Part shown: piece after piece, positions 50,608 through 62,946 of the stretch
Numbering within the stretch: position 1 is the first letter of the stretch
Layout of the letters: each line of letters begins with the position of its first letter
Position numbers and translations under genes: made by a program
NCBI GenBank assembly: GCA_902587165.1
Contig: CACIKF010000002.1
Span: forward strand, 124,001-188,000
DNA length: 64,000 nt
Reading direction: 5' to 3'
Source: Puniceicoccaceae bacterium
GTDB lineage: Bacteria; Verrucomicrobiota; Verrucomicrobiia; Opitutales; Coraliomargaritaceae
The notes under the pieces: model-generated
The model's database searches: none
Told to the model about the DNA's origin: nothing
The model's input: the letters and a program-made list of their open reading frames with translations, nothing else

Positions 50608-51252
50608 TCAACTCACACCAAGTGCATTCAAAAAAGCACGCGCTAAAATCATATGTCCAAGCTCATTGGGATGCACCCGATCTGCACAGAGAGACTCCGT
50701 CGGCTGATGCGCTAAATAGTGATCAAAAGTGGCCTGCGTATCCACGAAAATGGCATCAAATTCGACCGCCAATTTTTTGGTAATTGTACCATAGGCATCC
50801 ATCTTCAACCGCATAGGATCCTCGCGATTTGTTTCCAAGAAATAAGGCGTCATCAAAACGAGCCCGTCCAGCTGCGAACGGGTCTTCGCAAGCAGGCTGC
50901 GATAGACCAACTCATATTGTTCAGGCTCGACCTGCTCTGCACCCGGCTCGGAATCGAACTGCCGCCAGACATCATTGATACCAATCATAACCGAGAGCCA
51001 GTTAGGCTCCAGATCGAGCACGTCACTTTGCCAGCGTGCTTCGAGGTCGGTCACGCGATTACCACTGATTCCCGTATTCAAGACAGTTATGGGAGTCCCT
51101 GGTATCACTGCGCCCATGATACTATCAACAAAGCTTACATAGCCCCCACCTAAACTATTCCAGCGCTGCCCCACTGGGTGCTCGCGCCCACAATCTGTGA
51201 TCGAGTCACCTATAAATAGTAAGGTCTGGTTTGCTTTGAATGGGTGACTCAT
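50608..51252 (-). CDS. SGNH/GDSL-family hydrolase
   Basis: 214 residues from ATG 51252. Block I nucleophile Ser in LLFIGDSITDCG, block II Gly in LNTGISGNRVTDL, block III Asn in VMIGINDVWRQ and block V Asp/His in DRVHPNELGH are all in place. No signal peptide, so cytoplasmic. Closest in layout to lysophospholipase L1-like/rhamnogalacturonan acetylesterase-like enzymes that deacetylate sugars, but substrate is not readable. Monocistronic. Confidence 0.9.
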   Translation of the reverse strand: MSHPFKANQTLLFIGDSITDCGREHPVGQRWNSLGGGYVSFVDSIMGAVIPGTPITVLNTGISGNRVTDLEARWQSDVLDLEPNWLSVMIGINDVWRQFDSEPGAEQVEPEQYELVYRSLLAKTRSQLDGLVLMTPYFLETNREDPMRLKMDAYGTITKKLAVEFDAIFVDTQATFDHYLAHQPTESLCADRVHPNELGHMILARAFLNALGVS

Positions 51253-51388
51253 CCCAAAAAAGTGCATCTACCCATCCACGACTGGCAACCTAAAATGCAG
51301 TCAGCGTCACATCGCATCACAGCCGGAGTTGCTATAGCTAGATAAATGTATATCAAGAATGTGCCAAGCTGCTAGACATTAGCTTAGG

Positions 51389-52378
51389 CTAAACGGCATC
51401 CACCTCTGCTGTCCACTTGGCGCGTGTAGCCTCGTCCACCAGGGCGACTTCGAAGCCGTTTTTAGCAATTTGTTTAAGTTCTTCATTGGTAAAATTTAGC
51501 CCCGCACTGAGTGCAGCATATTCGTCCTCGACGGAATTACCAAAAGAAAAAGGATCGTCCGTGCTAAGTGTGCAGCGGATTCCTTGGTCAAAGAGTTTTC
51601 GAATTGGATGATCTTCAAGCCTATCAATGACATCGAGTTTCACATTACTGATTGGGCATACGTCGAAAGTAGCATCAGCCTCCATGGCAAGTTCCATAAC
51701 GGCATCGTCCTCAATCGCGCGGATACCGTGCTGTATGCGTTTAGTGCCGAGCACTTCAATTGCTTCGTGTACCTTGTTCGCACCATCGAACTCACCAGCG
51801 TGGGCTTTGGTTTCAAGTCCATGGGCGCGGGCTTTGTCCCAAAGCTTGGGTGTCCAATCCTCAAGAGGTAGGTATTCAACACCATGCAGGTCGATTCCCG
51901 CTAGACCATCCCAGGTAAGGCACTCGTCGAGGACGGGCTGGAGGACTTCGCTATAGCAGTTACGCGCCATACCCATAAAGACTCTTACCTCAAGACCTTT
52001 GGGAGCAGCGGAACGAATAGCACTAAGAATCTCTCGTCCCGGGATACCTAAAAATTCAATCATTCCTGCGTGAAATGAGGTCTCAACGTAACGGATATTC
52101 TGAGCGAGGTGCCCCGCAAAGATAACTTGCGCGGCCTCGTAGTAGCGATCTGGCTTATTAAACCATTGCAAGGCATGATCGATTAGGTGGGCCTCAAAGT
52201 CTTCGAAGCAGTTCCACTTGAAGTCTTTTGACCAGCACTCTGGCTGGTGACTGAACTTTTCTGGGTCAAGCTTCTGTAGAAGCTCATAAGGGAGCGCGCC
52301 TTCGATGTGTAAGTGAGTTTCGGTCTTGGGCAGACGATGAATAAAATCAGCGGTATCTGGCGTAATCGGAGCGTGCAT
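51389..52378 (-). CDS. add: Adenosine deaminase family protein
   Basis: Zinc-dependent purine deaminase. 329 residues. Metal ligands His22 and His24 in THLHIEGAL, substrate-binding [17 protein letters not shown] with a zinc His, the catalytic Asp pair STDDPFSFG. The conserved CPISNVKL segment is also seen. Both adenosine and adenine deaminases of this fold share these motifs, so the exact substrate is uncertain. Gene lies between SGNH hydrolase and the ribosomal operon terminator. Confidence 0.88.
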   Translation of the reverse strand: MHAPITPDTADFIHRLPKTETHLHIEGALPYELLQKLDPEKFSHQPECWSKDFKWNCFEDFEAHLIDHALQWFNKPDRYYEAAQVIFAGHLAQNIRYVETSFHAGMIEFLGIPGREILSAIRSAAPKGLEVRVFMGMARNCYSEVLQPVLDECLTWDGLAGIDLHGVEYLPLEDWTPKLWDKARAHGLETKAHAGEFDGANKVHEAIEVLGTKRIQHGIRAIEDDAVMELAMEADATFDVCPISNVKLDVIDRLEDHPIRKLFDQGIRCTLSTDDPFSFGNSVEDEYAALSAGLNFTNEELKQIAKNGFEVALVDEATRAKWTAEVDAV

Positions 52379-52453
52379 AAAAGAAGCTTATAATAAAATA
52401 TGTGAAATTTGCATGTGCCTAAGATAGTAGGCAGCGCTGGGAGCGCGACTTCT

Positions 52454-52484
52454 AAAAAAAGCCCGCCCTCGATGGAGGACGGGC
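52454..52484 (-). terminator. Terminator of the S10-spc-alpha ribosomal operon
   Basis: GCCCGCCCTC / GAGGACGGGC stem (one mismatch) with a GATG loop, followed on the minus strand by seven T. It lies 25 bases past the rplQ stop, the natural end of the ribosomal transcription unit. Confidence 0.92.
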
Positions 52485-52508
52485 TTTTTGGTTAAAATCT
52501 GAAAATGC

Positions 52509-53123
52509 TTAATCGTCTTTCTCTGTGCTGTCGTCAGTCTTTTTGGCTACCTTCTTAGCTGCCTTTTTAGCGGGCTTCTTAGCTGCCTTTTTAGCGGGTA
52601 CTTCTTCGGAAGATTCGCTAGGCTCGACCTCAGATGGTGCTGATTCTTCAGCAGGCTCCTCCGTGACTGCCTCCTTCACTGCTTCTTTTGGGGCTTTCTT
52701 TTTAGCAACTTTCTTCTTGGGCTTTTTGCTATAGCCTTCATCATTACCATCAACGAATTCAATGAGCCCCATTTCAGCGGCATCACCAATACGTTGGCCG
52801 AGTTTGTAAATGCGAGTGTAACCGCCATTTCGATCAGTGAACTCGGTCACTAGCTCATCAAAAAGTTTAGCAACTGCGTTCTTATCACGAACACGGGCAA
52901 TCGCGAGACGACGATAGTGTAGCTTGCGTGCCGCGTCGTTGGCTTTTTCCGCCTTCTTCGCGAGTGTTATAATTTTCTCAATAACTGGGCGTAAAGCACG
53001 TGCCTTGGAGATGGTTGTTTCGATGCGGCCGTGTGTAATCAGGGCAGTCATCAGATTGCCCATCATCGCGGAACGGTGAGGACCAGAAACGCCGAGTTTA
53101 TGTTTTCTTTTGTTATGACGCAT
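52509..53123 (-). CDS. rplQ: 50S ribosomal protein L17 with a long Lys/Ala/Glu-rich tail
   Basis: 204 residues against about 120-130 in most bacteria. Core 1-130 is typical (MRHNKRKHKLGVSGPHRSAMM, GRIETTISKARALRPVIEK). After IEFVDGNDEGY it carries about 70 extra residues, first basic (KKPKKKVAKKK), then acidic (TEEPAEESAPSEVEPS), then basic again (KKAAKKPAKKAAKK). The low-complexity tail resembles histone-H1-like segments. Last gene of the operon. Confidence 0.95.
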   Translation of the reverse strand: MRHNKRKHKLGVSGPHRSAMMGNLMTALITHGRIETTISKARALRPVIEKIITLAKKAEKANDAARKLHYRRLAIARVRDKNAVAKLFDELVTEFTDRNGGYTRIYKLGQRIGDAAEMGLIEFVDGNDEGYSKKPKKKVAKKKAPKEAVKEAVTEEPAEESAPSEVEPSESSEEVPAKKAAKKPAKKAAKKVAKKTDDSTEKDD

Positions 53124-53155
53124 TGTCTAAATTTCTTATTATTGAAAGAGAGCGA

Positions 53156-54157
53156 TTAAAGTTCGCTACCCTTTTCAAGAAGGCGTTCGTCGATTTTCAT
53201 ACCAAGGGAAAGACCGAGTTGCTCGAGCTTATCCTTGATTTCGTTGAGCGACTTTTTACCGAAGTTGCGATACTTGAGCATTTCTTGTTCGGACTTCATT
53301 GCGAGCTCACCAACTGTTGTGATGTTAGCGTTGTTAAGGCAGTTTGCGGCACGGACGGAAAGTTCGATTTCATTGACGCTCATGTTCAAAAGCTTGCGAA
53401 GGCGATTCTGCTCTTCGCTGATCTCCTTACTCTCACTCTCGAACTCGATGTCGTCCTGAGAAACTTCATCGAATACCTCAAGGTGGTGCTTGAGGATTGC
53501 GGCACTCTGCTTGAGTGCGTCGTCTGGAGTGATTCGCCCGTCTGTAGTGACTTCAAGGATCAGCTTATCGTAGTCCATTGATTGGCCGACACGGGTATTC
53601 TCGACGGAATACTTAACCAAGCGAACTGGGCTGAAAAGCGAATCAATCGGGATCACACCAATGGGTTGCTCGTCTTGCTTATTATCTTCACCAGTGCAGT
53701 AACCTCGGCCAACTTTGACTTCGAGCTCAGCGAGGAAACGCTGCGGCTTGTCTAGCGTACAGATGATTTGCTTAGGGTTGATGATCTTGAAGTTGGCATC
53801 CTCTTGGATATCTTTCGCTGTTACCATGCCGCCACGATTAACATCGATGAGCAGTGTGGCAGATTCGCGAGACTCGGAGATAAGGAGCACTTTTTTAAGG
53901 TTGAGCACGATATCAGTGACATCCTCGACCACGCCGTCGATGCTCTGAAACTCGTGCTGAACACCGTCGATCTTAATCGAAGTGATAGAAGCACCTTCGA
54001 TCGAGCTAAGAAGCACGCGACGTAGTGAGTTACCAATTGTATGGCCATAACCGCTCTCAAACGGCTCGGCTGTAAATGTGGCAAATGTGTCTGTCGCGGT
54101 GTCTTCGACTTTGGACAGACGGTTGGGAAGTTCAAATTTTCCTAAGCGCTTTGGCAT
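53156..54157 (-). CDS. rpoA: RNA polymerase alpha subunit
   Basis: Assembly platform of RNA polymerase. 333 residues. N-terminal domain with FEPGYGHTIGNSLRRVLLSSI-type segment (GHTIGNSLRRVLLSSIEG in the protein), C-terminal domain (about 255-333) with LSVRAANCLNNANITTVGELAMKSE and the Lys/Leu-rich KSLNEIKDKL that bind UP elements and activators. Placed between rpsD and rplQ, as in most bacteria. Confidence 0.97.
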   Translation of the reverse strand: MPKRLGKFELPNRLSKVEDTATDTFATFTAEPFESGYGHTIGNSLRRVLLSSIEGASITSIKIDGVQHEFQSIDGVVEDVTDIVLNLKKVLLISESRESATLLIDVNRGGMVTAKDIQEDANFKIINPKQIICTLDKPQRFLAELEVKVGRGYCTGEDNKQDEQPIGVIPIDSLFSPVRLVKYSVENTRVGQSMDYDKLILEVTTDGRITPDDALKQSAAILKHHLEVFDEVSQDDIEFESESKEISEEQNRLRKLLNMSVNEIELSVRAANCLNNANITTVGELAMKSEQEMLKYRNFGKKSLNEIKDKLEQLGLSLGMKIDERLLEKGSEL

Positions 54158-54216
54158 AATGGACTTTTCTCTAGCTGGTTACTGTGAATTGCGATGAAAC
54201 GAAGATCTGGGCCGAA

Positions 54217-54825
<609 letters not shown>

Positions 54826-54884
54826 GGTGTTGTTTTCTAATTATCTGCTAACTAATTTATATGTGTCTATCTGGCAGAGTCAGA

Positions 54885-55391
54885 TTAGACACGACGACGT
54901 TTCGGCGCTCGGCAACCATTGTGAGGGACCGGAGTCACGTCCACGATTTCGGTTACGATCATGCCTAAAGATTGGAGTGCGCGGACAGCGGAATCGCGAC
55001 CCATACCAGGACCGTTCAACTTAACGACGACTTCTTTCATTCCGTGCGACATGGCTACACGACCAGCGTCTTGAGTGACGACCTGTGCTGCGTAGGCAGT
55101 GGACTTACGAGAGCCACGGAAGTTGCACTTGCCGGCACTTGACCAAGAAATGACGTTGCCGCGAGAATCACAGAAAGTGACTTTAGTGTTATTGAAGGTG
55201 GCGAGCACATTAACAATACCCGATGTAATGTTCTTACTACCTTTGGCACGGCGGATTTTTACACCGTCTAAATCGCTTTTAAGAAGATCTTCTGCTGTGA
55301 CTTCCTTCTTCTTTTCAGGCTCAGCACCCTCTTCAGTAGAAGCTGCTACTGCTTTTTCTTCATCAACGGATGTGTTTTCTTCTTCGCTCAT
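54885..55391 (-). CDS. rpsK: 30S ribosomal protein S11 with acidic N-terminal extension
   Basis: 168 residues against about 128 normally. The extra 40 or so N-terminal residues are acidic and low-complexity ([32 protein letters not shown]). The core is normal: [37 protein letters not shown] and [17 protein letters not shown]. No better internal start (no ATG with a ribosome site) is visible. An acidic start on a basic RNA-binding protein is odd and is reported below. Confidence 0.93.
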   Translation of the reverse strand: MSEEENTSVDEEKAVAASTEEGAEPEKKKEVTAEDLLKSDLDGVKIRRAKGSKNITSGIVNVLATFNNTKVTFCDSRGNVISWSSAGKCNFRGSRKSTAYAAQVVTQDAGRVAMSHGMKEVVVKLNGPGMGRDSAVRALQSLGMIVTEIVDVTPVPHNGCRAPKRRRV

Positions 55392-55425
55392 AGGAAATTC
55401 CTTTCAATAAATGTAGGTGGCCTTA

Positions 55426-55788
55426 CTATCGTCGGACTGGCTTAACAGCACCCTTTCGGGTGCGGGCATTTGTTTTTGTGCGTTGGCCACGAACTGGAAG
55501 ACCACGCATATGGCGCATACCACGAACACTGCGAATAGCGGAAAGGCGCTTAAGATTAGCAGTACGCTCACGGCGAAGATCACCTTCAACTACGTATTGC
55601 TTCTCGCCCACGATTGACGCTAGCTTATTAACCTCTTCTTCACTCAGGTCACCAGCACGACGGTCTGCATCGAAACCGGACTCGGCGACGATTGCAGCAG
55701 CGCGAGTTGGCCCAATGCCATAAATATAACGAAGCGAGTAAACTAGCTTCTTGTTTGCGGGGATATCGACTCCAAGGATACGTGGCAT
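55426..55788 (-). CDS. rpsM: 30S ribosomal protein S13
   Basis: Head protein contacting tRNA and L5. 120 residues: ARILGVDIPANKKLVYSLRYIYGIG-type helix-two-turn-helix, then RSVRGMRHMRGLPVRGQRTKTNARTRKG at the basic C-terminus. The gene normally follows infA/rpmJ; here it follows map directly with a 75-base gap too small to hold L36. Confidence 0.97.
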   Translation of the reverse strand: MPRILGVDIPANKKLVYSLRYIYGIGPTRAAAIVAESGFDADRRAGDLSEEEVNKLASIVGEKQYVVEGDLRRERTANLKRLSAIRSVRGMRHMRGLPVRGQRTKTNARTRKGAVKPVRR

Positions 55789-55863
55789 GATATTTAAAAG
55801 GTTGGTTACCCGCTAGGATGCGGGAAAACGGTGGAAAATAGTGATTTAAGATGGTTTGAAAAG

Positions 55864-56631
55864 TTAATTCTTCGGAATTGTTAAGATTTCCGGCTCCCCG
55901 TTGGTAACGAGTACGGTATGCTCAAAGTGAGCGGAGGGCTTACGGTCACGGGTAACGGCAGTCCAGCCGTCTTCAAGCATGTCAATTTTACCGGTGCCGA
56001 GGTTGATCATGGGTTCAATCGCGAGGCACATCCCTGGTTTGAGGAGGGAACCGCTGCCACGACGTCCGAAATTAGGAATTTGTGGTAGCTCGTGCATGGT
56101 TTTACCAACACCGTGGCCAACGAATTCGCGGACGATTCCGTAGTTGTGACGTTTAATAAAGCGTTCGACCGCATTAGAAATGTCGCCAACTCGGTTACCA
56201 GCTCTGGCAAAACTAATTGCATAATTGAGCGATTCGCGGGTGGCATCGATCAAAGCTGCGTTTTCGTCAGCAACTGGCTCGATGAGCACAGTATGTGCAT
56301 TATCGCCGATAAAACCTCGGTGACGCACGACAACATCAATCGAAACAACATCTCCAGCTAGGATCGTGCGGCGCATCGTGCCGATTCCGTGGACAATTTC
56401 TTCATTCACAGAGAGGCAGGTGTAAGCAGGGAAGACGTGATCGCCGTTACGGTAATTGTGACAAGCGCTTTCGGCTCCGAGCTCTTCGATTGCTTTGCGG
56501 CCGAGCTGATCGAGATCGTAAGTGGTTATCCCCTCTTCTACCGAGTCAACGAGGCGTTTGAGAACGGTCGCGGCGATTTGGCAGGCTTCGCGGATCGATT
56601 GAATTTCTTCGTCTGAGCGAATGTATTTCAT
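55864..56631 (-). CDS. map: Methionine aminopeptidase type I
   Basis: Removes initiator methionine. 255 residues. Metal ligands: Asp99 (SIDVVV), Asp110 (GDNAHT), His173 (VGHGVGKTMHE), Glu206 (AIEPM) and Glu237 (HFEHTVLVT). Substrate His81 (HGIGT) also present. No N-terminal zinc-finger extension. Sits between secY and rpsM. Confidence 0.96.
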   Translation of the reverse strand: MKYIRSDEEIQSIREACQIAATVLKRLVDSVEEGITTYDLDQLGRKAIEELGAESACHNYRNGDHVFPAYTCLSVNEEIVHGIGTMRRTILAGDVVSIDVVVRHRGFIGDNAHTVLIEPVADENAALIDATRESLNYAISFARAGNRVGDISNAVERFIKRHNYGIVREFVGHGVGKTMHELPQIPNFGRRGSGSLLKPGMCLAIEPMINLGTGKIDMLEDGWTAVTRDRKPSAHFEHTVLVTNGEPEILTIPKN

Positions 56632-56738
56632 CGAATTACGGAGTGAGTGGATGAATCAAAGAACAAAAGTTGAGGAACGAAGAGACAATAAGATCATTGC
56701 ACCTTCGGAGAATAGCCGTGGTCGCGTTGGTCGCGGGA

Positions 56739-58253
<1,515 letters not shown>

Positions 58254-58292
58254 CTGTGGCGTGTCCTAGTGCGAATCCAAAAAAAGTCGAAT

Positions 58293-58757
58293 TTACGATT
58301 CCTCATTATCCTCTGTTTCAGATTCTTCAATCTTTCCACCAGCAGCCTCGATCTTACTCTTGGCAGTAACGGAAACTTTGCAGACCTTGACTGTGTAGGC
58401 TTTAGAGAGCTCGCCGTTACCGAGGAGCTTGATGCCTTGATCGTTGTCGCGGACAAGGCCTGCGGTGATCAGAGACTCACGATCCACTGTATCACCTTCG
58501 AGCTTTTCGAGTTGTCCGACGTTGACCAGTTGGTAAGAGACTTTAAAGTTCTTGTTGTTGAAACCACGGCGTGGAAGTTTACGATAGAGAGGCATTTGAC
58601 CGCCTTCGAAACCGATGCGGATACCCCCACCAGAGCGAGCCTTTTGGCCCTTGTGCCCCTTACCGGATGTCTTACCATGGCCGCTACCTTCACCTCGTCC
58701 AAGACGTTTGGTGGGGTGTGTGGCACCTTTGATAGTTGGAATATTTTCGAGATTCAT
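58293..58757 (-). CDS. rplO: 50S ribosomal protein L15
   Basis: 154 residues. Start MNLENIPTIKGATHPTKRLGRG, GHKGQKARSGGGIRIGFEGGQMPL and NVGQLEKLEGDTVDRESL all match. A short acidic C-terminal tail (EESETEDNEES) is not usual. Directly follows rpsE; rpmD (L30), which normally lies between, is not there. Confidence 0.96.
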   Translation of the reverse strand: MNLENIPTIKGATHPTKRLGRGEGSGHGKTSGKGHKGQKARSGGGIRIGFEGGQMPLYRKLPRRGFNNKNFKVSYQLVNVGQLEKLEGDTVDRESLITAGLVRDNDQGIKLLGNGELSKAYTVKVCKVSVTAKSKIEAAGGKIEESETEDNEES

Positions 58758-58769
58758 GTGTTTAGATCT

Positions 58770-59294
58770 TTAGACTTCAGCTACGGCTTCGCCGAAACGG
58801 ATATTTTGAATTTCCTCATGAGAGCGCAACTGAAGCAGCGCAGCCATCGTCGCATTGACCATAGCGAGGTGATTGTTTGAACCGAGGGATTTGGAAAGGA
58901 TGTTTTTAACACCAACGGATTCGAGCACCGCACGGCAACCACCACCAGCGATAACACCCGTTCCGTCCGACGCGGGCCGTAGGAGAACTTTGCCGCCATC
59001 AGCCTCGCCGAGAACATGGTGAGGAATCGTATCGTTACGAAGGTTAATCTTAACAAGATTCTTCTTGGCTTGCTCAGTGCCTTTACGGATGCACTCAGGA
59101 ACTTCCTTCGCTTTACCGTAGCCGACGCCGACTTCGCCTTTTTGATTACCAACTACGACGAGTGCTGCGAAGCTGAAACGGCGACCGCCCTTTACAACTT
59201 TAGCACAACGGTTGATGTGAACAACCTTCTCGACGTATTCTGGAGTTTCTTCCGGCTCGTCCTTCTGGGAAAATGATCTATTTTGTCTGCTCAT
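58770..59294 (-). CDS. rpsE: 30S ribosomal protein S5
   Basis: 174 residues. Double-stranded RNA-binding-like core [31 protein letters not shown] and the C-terminal half with [27 protein letters not shown] and [12 protein letters not shown]. Close to rplR (11-base gap) and rplO (12-base gap). Confidence 0.97.
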   Translation of the reverse strand: MSRQNRSFSQKDEPEETPEYVEKVVHINRCAKVVKGGRRFSFAALVVVGNQKGEVGVGYGKAKEVPECIRKGTEQAKKNLVKINLRNDTIPHHVLGEADGGKVLLRPASDGTGVIAGGGCRAVLESVGVKNILSKSLGSNNHLAMVNATMAALLQLRSHEEIQNIRFGEAVAEV

Positions 59295-59305
59295 ATAGGA
59301 GTTCT

Positions 59306-59662
59306 TTAAAATTGTAAGCCGCCTTTGCGAGCTGCTTCGGCGAATGTTTTAACGCAGCCGTGGTAGCGCCGACCAGAGCGGTCAAAAACAACAGATTCGA
59401 CACCAGCTGCCTTAGCTTTTTCAGCGATAACATTACCGAGCGCGAGTGCACCGTCGTTGTTAGCCTTCACGTCAGCATCTTTGCCACCCACCGAGGATGC
59501 ATAAGCCATTGTGTGGCCTGCGACATCGTCGATGCACTGCGCATAGATGTGTTTGTTGGAGAAATGCACCGCAAGACGTGGGCGCTCTGCAGTGCCTTTG
59601 ACCTTCTTGCGAATACGATAACGGCGCTTTTGCGCGAGAGAGTTTTTCTTCTGGAGTTTCAT
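59306..59662 (-). CDS. rplR: 50S ribosomal protein L18
   Basis: 5S rRNA-binding protein. 118 residues: [35 protein letters not shown] start and [26 protein letters not shown] end (seen in part). Normal length and position. Confidence 0.96.
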   Translation of the reverse strand: MKLQKKNSLAQKRRYRIRKKVKGTAERPRLAVHFSNKHIYAQCIDDVAGHTMAYASSVGGKDADVKANNDGALALGNVIAEKAKAAGVESVVFDRSGRRYHGCVKTFAEAARKGGLQF

Positions 59663-59682
59663 ATCTGTGACTCGACTGGAAA

Positions 59683-60219
<537 letters not shown>

Positions 60220-60236
60220 CTTATTGTGCCTTTCAA

Positions 60237-60635
60237 TTACCAGACTTTACAGACGAACTCGCCGCCTACACCTTGTTCGCGAGCATCGCGAGCTCGCATT
60301 ACGCCTTTTGAAGTAGTGAGAATAGCAACACCTAGGCCTTCGAGGACACGTGGGATTTCTTTACTGCCATAGTAGAGGCGACGACCAGGAGTGCTGTGAC
60401 GCTGGATACCGGTGATCGCAGGAGTTTTACCTGCGAATTTCAGAGTAAGCGTGAGCGTCTTGAAGCCCTTCTCGTTTTGACCTTCGCTAAAGTCTTTAAT
60501 GTAACCCTCACTCTTGAGAATCGCAGCTATGGCTGAACGCATCTTGGAATGCTGCGTTGTGCAGGTCTCCTTGTGCGCTAAGCTGGCATTGCGGATTGTG
60601 GTGAGGAAATCGCCGATTGTGTCGTGAACTGCCAT
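60237..60635 (-). CDS. rpsH: 30S ribosomal protein S8
   Basis: 132 residues. DTIGDFLTTIRNASLAHKE at the N-terminus and the family C-terminal TTSKGVMRARDAREQGVGGEFVC. In E. coli S8 regulates the spc operon; nothing seen here tests this. Confidence 0.97.
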   Translation of the reverse strand: MAVHDTIGDFLTTIRNASLAHKETCTTQHSKMRSAIAAILKSEGYIKDFSEGQNEKGFKTLTLTLKFAGKTPAITGIQRHSTPGRRLYYGSKEIPRVLEGLGVAILTTSKGVMRARDAREQGVGGEFVCKVW

Positions 60636-60731
60636 AGTATTTTACTAGTGGGTTTTCAATTTTGTGAGTAATAAGGATTATGGTTTTTGGTCTTTTTGAA
60701 ATCTGCTTTCAAAATTAAGAGCTATGAACAA

Positions 60732-61037
60732 TTACCATGAAGATTTTGTAACGCCAGGTATCTTGCCTTGGGTGGCAAGCTCGCGGAACGTGATACGAGA
60801 AAGGCCAAATTTACGAATGAACGCGCGCGGACGACCGGTGACGGAGCAACGATTGCGAGCACGGATCGGTGAGCTGTTCTTGGGCAGCTTAGTCAACTTG
60901 GCTTGCGCCTTGTAGAACTCCTCATCAGGAGTTTCAGGATTGGTAAGGATCGCCTTGAGCTCTTTACGCTTAGCTGCGTATTTAGCGATCATGCGTTCGC
61001 GCTTTAAGTTACGTTGGATTGCTGATTTTTTAGCCAT
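60732..61037 (-). CDS. rpsN: 30S ribosomal protein S14 (zinc-free, long form)
   Basis: 101 residues. Has a single Cys in [14 protein letters not shown], so it is the long C-minus form rather than the 61-residue zinc form. C-terminus [23 protein letters not shown] is standard. A 96-base gap follows before rpsH. Confidence 0.97.
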   Translation of the reverse strand: MAKKSAIQRNLKRERMIAKYAAKRKELKAILTNPETPDEEFYKAQAKLTKLPKNSSPIRARNRCSVTGRPRAFIRKFGLSRITFRELATQGKIPGVTKSSW

Positions 61038-61058
61038 GGATTAATATTCTTAAAATAA

Positions 61059-61658
61059 TTAAGCAGAAGCTTCGCTAACGGCGGCCTCGGCGGCTTCGGC
61101 TTCTGCGACTTCGGCACTTGTCTTGCGGAAAGGCATACCCAAGAGCTTAAGGAGCTCGCGTCCTTCGTCATCGGACAAAGCACTCGTGTTGATGCAGACG
61201 TCCATACCGATTGTTTCATTAGTGCCTTCGGCAGAAACTTCAGGGAAAATTGTGTGGTCATTCAGACCGAGCGTGTAGTTACCTTGTCCGTCGAGGCGTG
61301 CAGGAACTCCGCGAAAATCTCGTATGCATGGAAGCGAGATATTAATCAAGCGCATGAGGAAATTATACATCGCTATACCACGAAGAGTCACCTTACAACC
61401 AATGGGCTGACCTTCACGAAGTTTGAAGTTCGAGATCGAAAGCTTAGCTTTCGTGGTAACAGGGCGCTGTCCGGAGATCTTAGCGATCTCATCGTTCACG
61501 TATTGCACGTGATTCTTATCAGCTGTCGCCGAGAACCCAGAATTAATGACGATCTTCTTAACCGCGGGCACTTGGTGCGGGTTCTTATACCCGAACTTTT
61601 CCATAAGTGCAGGCACGACCTTCTCGTCGTAATGTTTTTGTAATAGTGACTGTGACAT
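61059..61658 (-). CDS. rplE: 50S ribosomal protein L5
   Basis: 5S rRNA-binding protein. 199 residues against about 179. Core is typical: EKFGYKNPHQVPAVKKIVINSG, VTTKAKLSISNFKLREGQPIGCKVTLRG (part) and RDFRGVP. The last 20 residues are an Ala/Glu-rich tail (SAEVAEAEAAEAAVSEASA). Confidence 0.96.
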   Translation of the reverse strand: MSQSLLQKHYDEKVVPALMEKFGYKNPHQVPAVKKIVINSGFSATADKNHVQYVNDEIAKISGQRPVTTKAKLSISNFKLREGQPIGCKVTLRGIAMYNFLMRLINISLPCIRDFRGVPARLDGQGNYTLGLNDHTIFPEVSAEGTNETIGMDVCINTSALSDDEGRELLKLLGMPFRKTSAEVAEAEAAEAAVSEASA

Positions 61659-61756
61659 CTTGTAAGTAAGGCGGAGTTCTAACCCGGCTTGTTAGTGGTG
61701 GATGATGTTTTGAAAGGGGCGAGAAAGTGAGGTCTAAACGCGCACTGGCAAGTACC

Positions 61757-61999
61757 TTATTTCTTTTTCGCGTCGTATTTCTCGGCGCTCATAACATTAG
61801 AATAGTGGATGGAAGCTTCGCGCTCAACGGAACCACCTTCTGGGTTCTCTTGAGTCTTGCGCTCAAATTTAGTGATTAGGTTGACACCTTCGACAATGAT
61901 ACGCTCTCCAGCTTGAACGGAAAGTACCTTGCCGCGCTTGCCTCTGTGAGCGCCGGAGATGACGACAACTTCTTGTTCGCGTTTGATTGTTTGTGCCAT
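61757..61999 (-). CDS. rplX: 50S ribosomal protein L24
   Basis: 80 residues. KOW motif VVISGAHRGKRGKVLSV and GVNLITKFERKTQENPEGG. Shorter than E. coli L24 (104), within the range for bacteria. Two bases after rplN. Confidence 0.95.
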   Translation of the reverse strand: MAQTIKREQEVVVISGAHRGKRGKVLSVQAGERIIVEGVNLITKFERKTQENPEGGSVEREASIHYSNVMSAEKYDAKKK

Positions 62000-62001
62000 G
62001 A

Positions 62002-62364
62002 TTAGAGAACCTCCGGAGCTAGGGAAATGATTTTCATATACTTGGCGCGTAGCTCGCGAGCTACGGGGCCGAAGATACGTGTGCCTTTGGGATTGCCATC
62101 AGCAGTGAGAATAACAACGGCGTTGTTATCGAAACGGAGGTAACTGCCATCACCACGACGGATCGGAGCTTTTGTGCGAACGACTACGGCACGAACGACT
62201 TCGCCCTTCTTGACGGAAGAATCGGTGGACGCTTCCTTCACAGCACAAACAACAACATCCCCCACGTCGGCAGTGTCCTTGTTTTGGCCAAGGCGGCGAA
62301 TCATCTCGGCGGATTTGGCGCCTGTGTTGTCCGCGATAAATACGCGACTGTTCATCTGAATCAT
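62002..62364 (-). CDS. rplN: 50S ribosomal protein L14
   Basis: 120 residues. [23 protein letters not shown] at the start, [24 protein letters not shown], and the C-terminal [18 protein letters not shown]. Normal in every visible respect. Confidence 0.97.
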   Translation of the reverse strand: MIQMNSRVFIADNTGAKSAEMIRRLGQNKDTADVGDVVVCAVKEASTDSSVKKGEVVRAVVVRTKAPIRRGDGSYLRFDNNAVVILTADGNPKGTRIFGPVARELRAKYMKIISLAPEVL

Positions 62365-62409
62365 AGCTAAATCTCCTTATTAGGATTTATAAATTGGTGG
62401 GGAGGCGCA

Positions 62410-62691
62410 CTATTCTTCGCCCAGCTTAGGAGCGATTTCGAGAACCTTAGTCACGCGCCAGCGCTTCAACTTACTAAGCGGACGTGTTTCCATGATTTCA
62501 ACTTTGTCTCCAAGGCCGCACTCGTTCTTCTCGTCATGAGCGTGCACAACAGTCTTGCGCTTAATTTCCTTCTTATAGAGCGGGTGCGGGACTTTGTAAG
62601 AGTAGGTGACCTTAATAGTCTTATCTCCAGAACGGCTTGATACGATTCCGATGAGTACTTTACGAGAGTTGCGTGTGGCTGTGGCTTCCAT
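62410..62691 (-). CDS. rpsQ: 30S ribosomal protein S17
   Basis: 93 residues. [40 protein letters not shown] and [20 protein letters not shown]. Core OB fold with standard length. Confidence 0.97.
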   Translation of the reverse strand: MEATATRNSRKVLIGIVSSRSGDKTIKVTYSYKVPHPLYKKEIKRKTVVHAHDEKNECGLGDKVEIMETRPLSKLKRWRVTKVLEIAPKLGEE

Positions 62692-62714
62692 AGTAGGCGT
62701 GTGCGGCTAAAAGT

Positions 62715-62918
62715 TTAAGTGTTGGCAGTAGCCAGCTTCTTTTCTTTAAGAATGGTTTCGAGACGAGCGATTTGACGGCTCATGTCTTTAAATTCGTGTG
62801 GGTGCTCAACTTGCCCGGTCTGCTTGCGCATGCGGAGTTGAAGACGAGACTCACGTGTGTCGCGGAGCGACTTTTCGATTTCGGCTTCTGACATTTCGCG
62901 GATTTCTTTAGTGTTCAT
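62715..62918 (-). CDS. rpmC: 50S ribosomal protein L29
   Basis: 67 residues, two-helix protein at the exit tunnel: MNTKEIREMSEAEIEKSL, LRDTRESRLQLRMRKQTGQ (part) and IARLETILKEKKL. Normal length. Confidence 0.95.
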   Translation of the reverse strand: MNTKEIREMSEAEIEKSLRDTRESRLQLRMRKQTGQVEHPHEFKDMSRQIARLETILKEKKLATANT

Positions 62919-62946
62919 AGTTATAGTTTCCTATCTCTGAAAGTAT

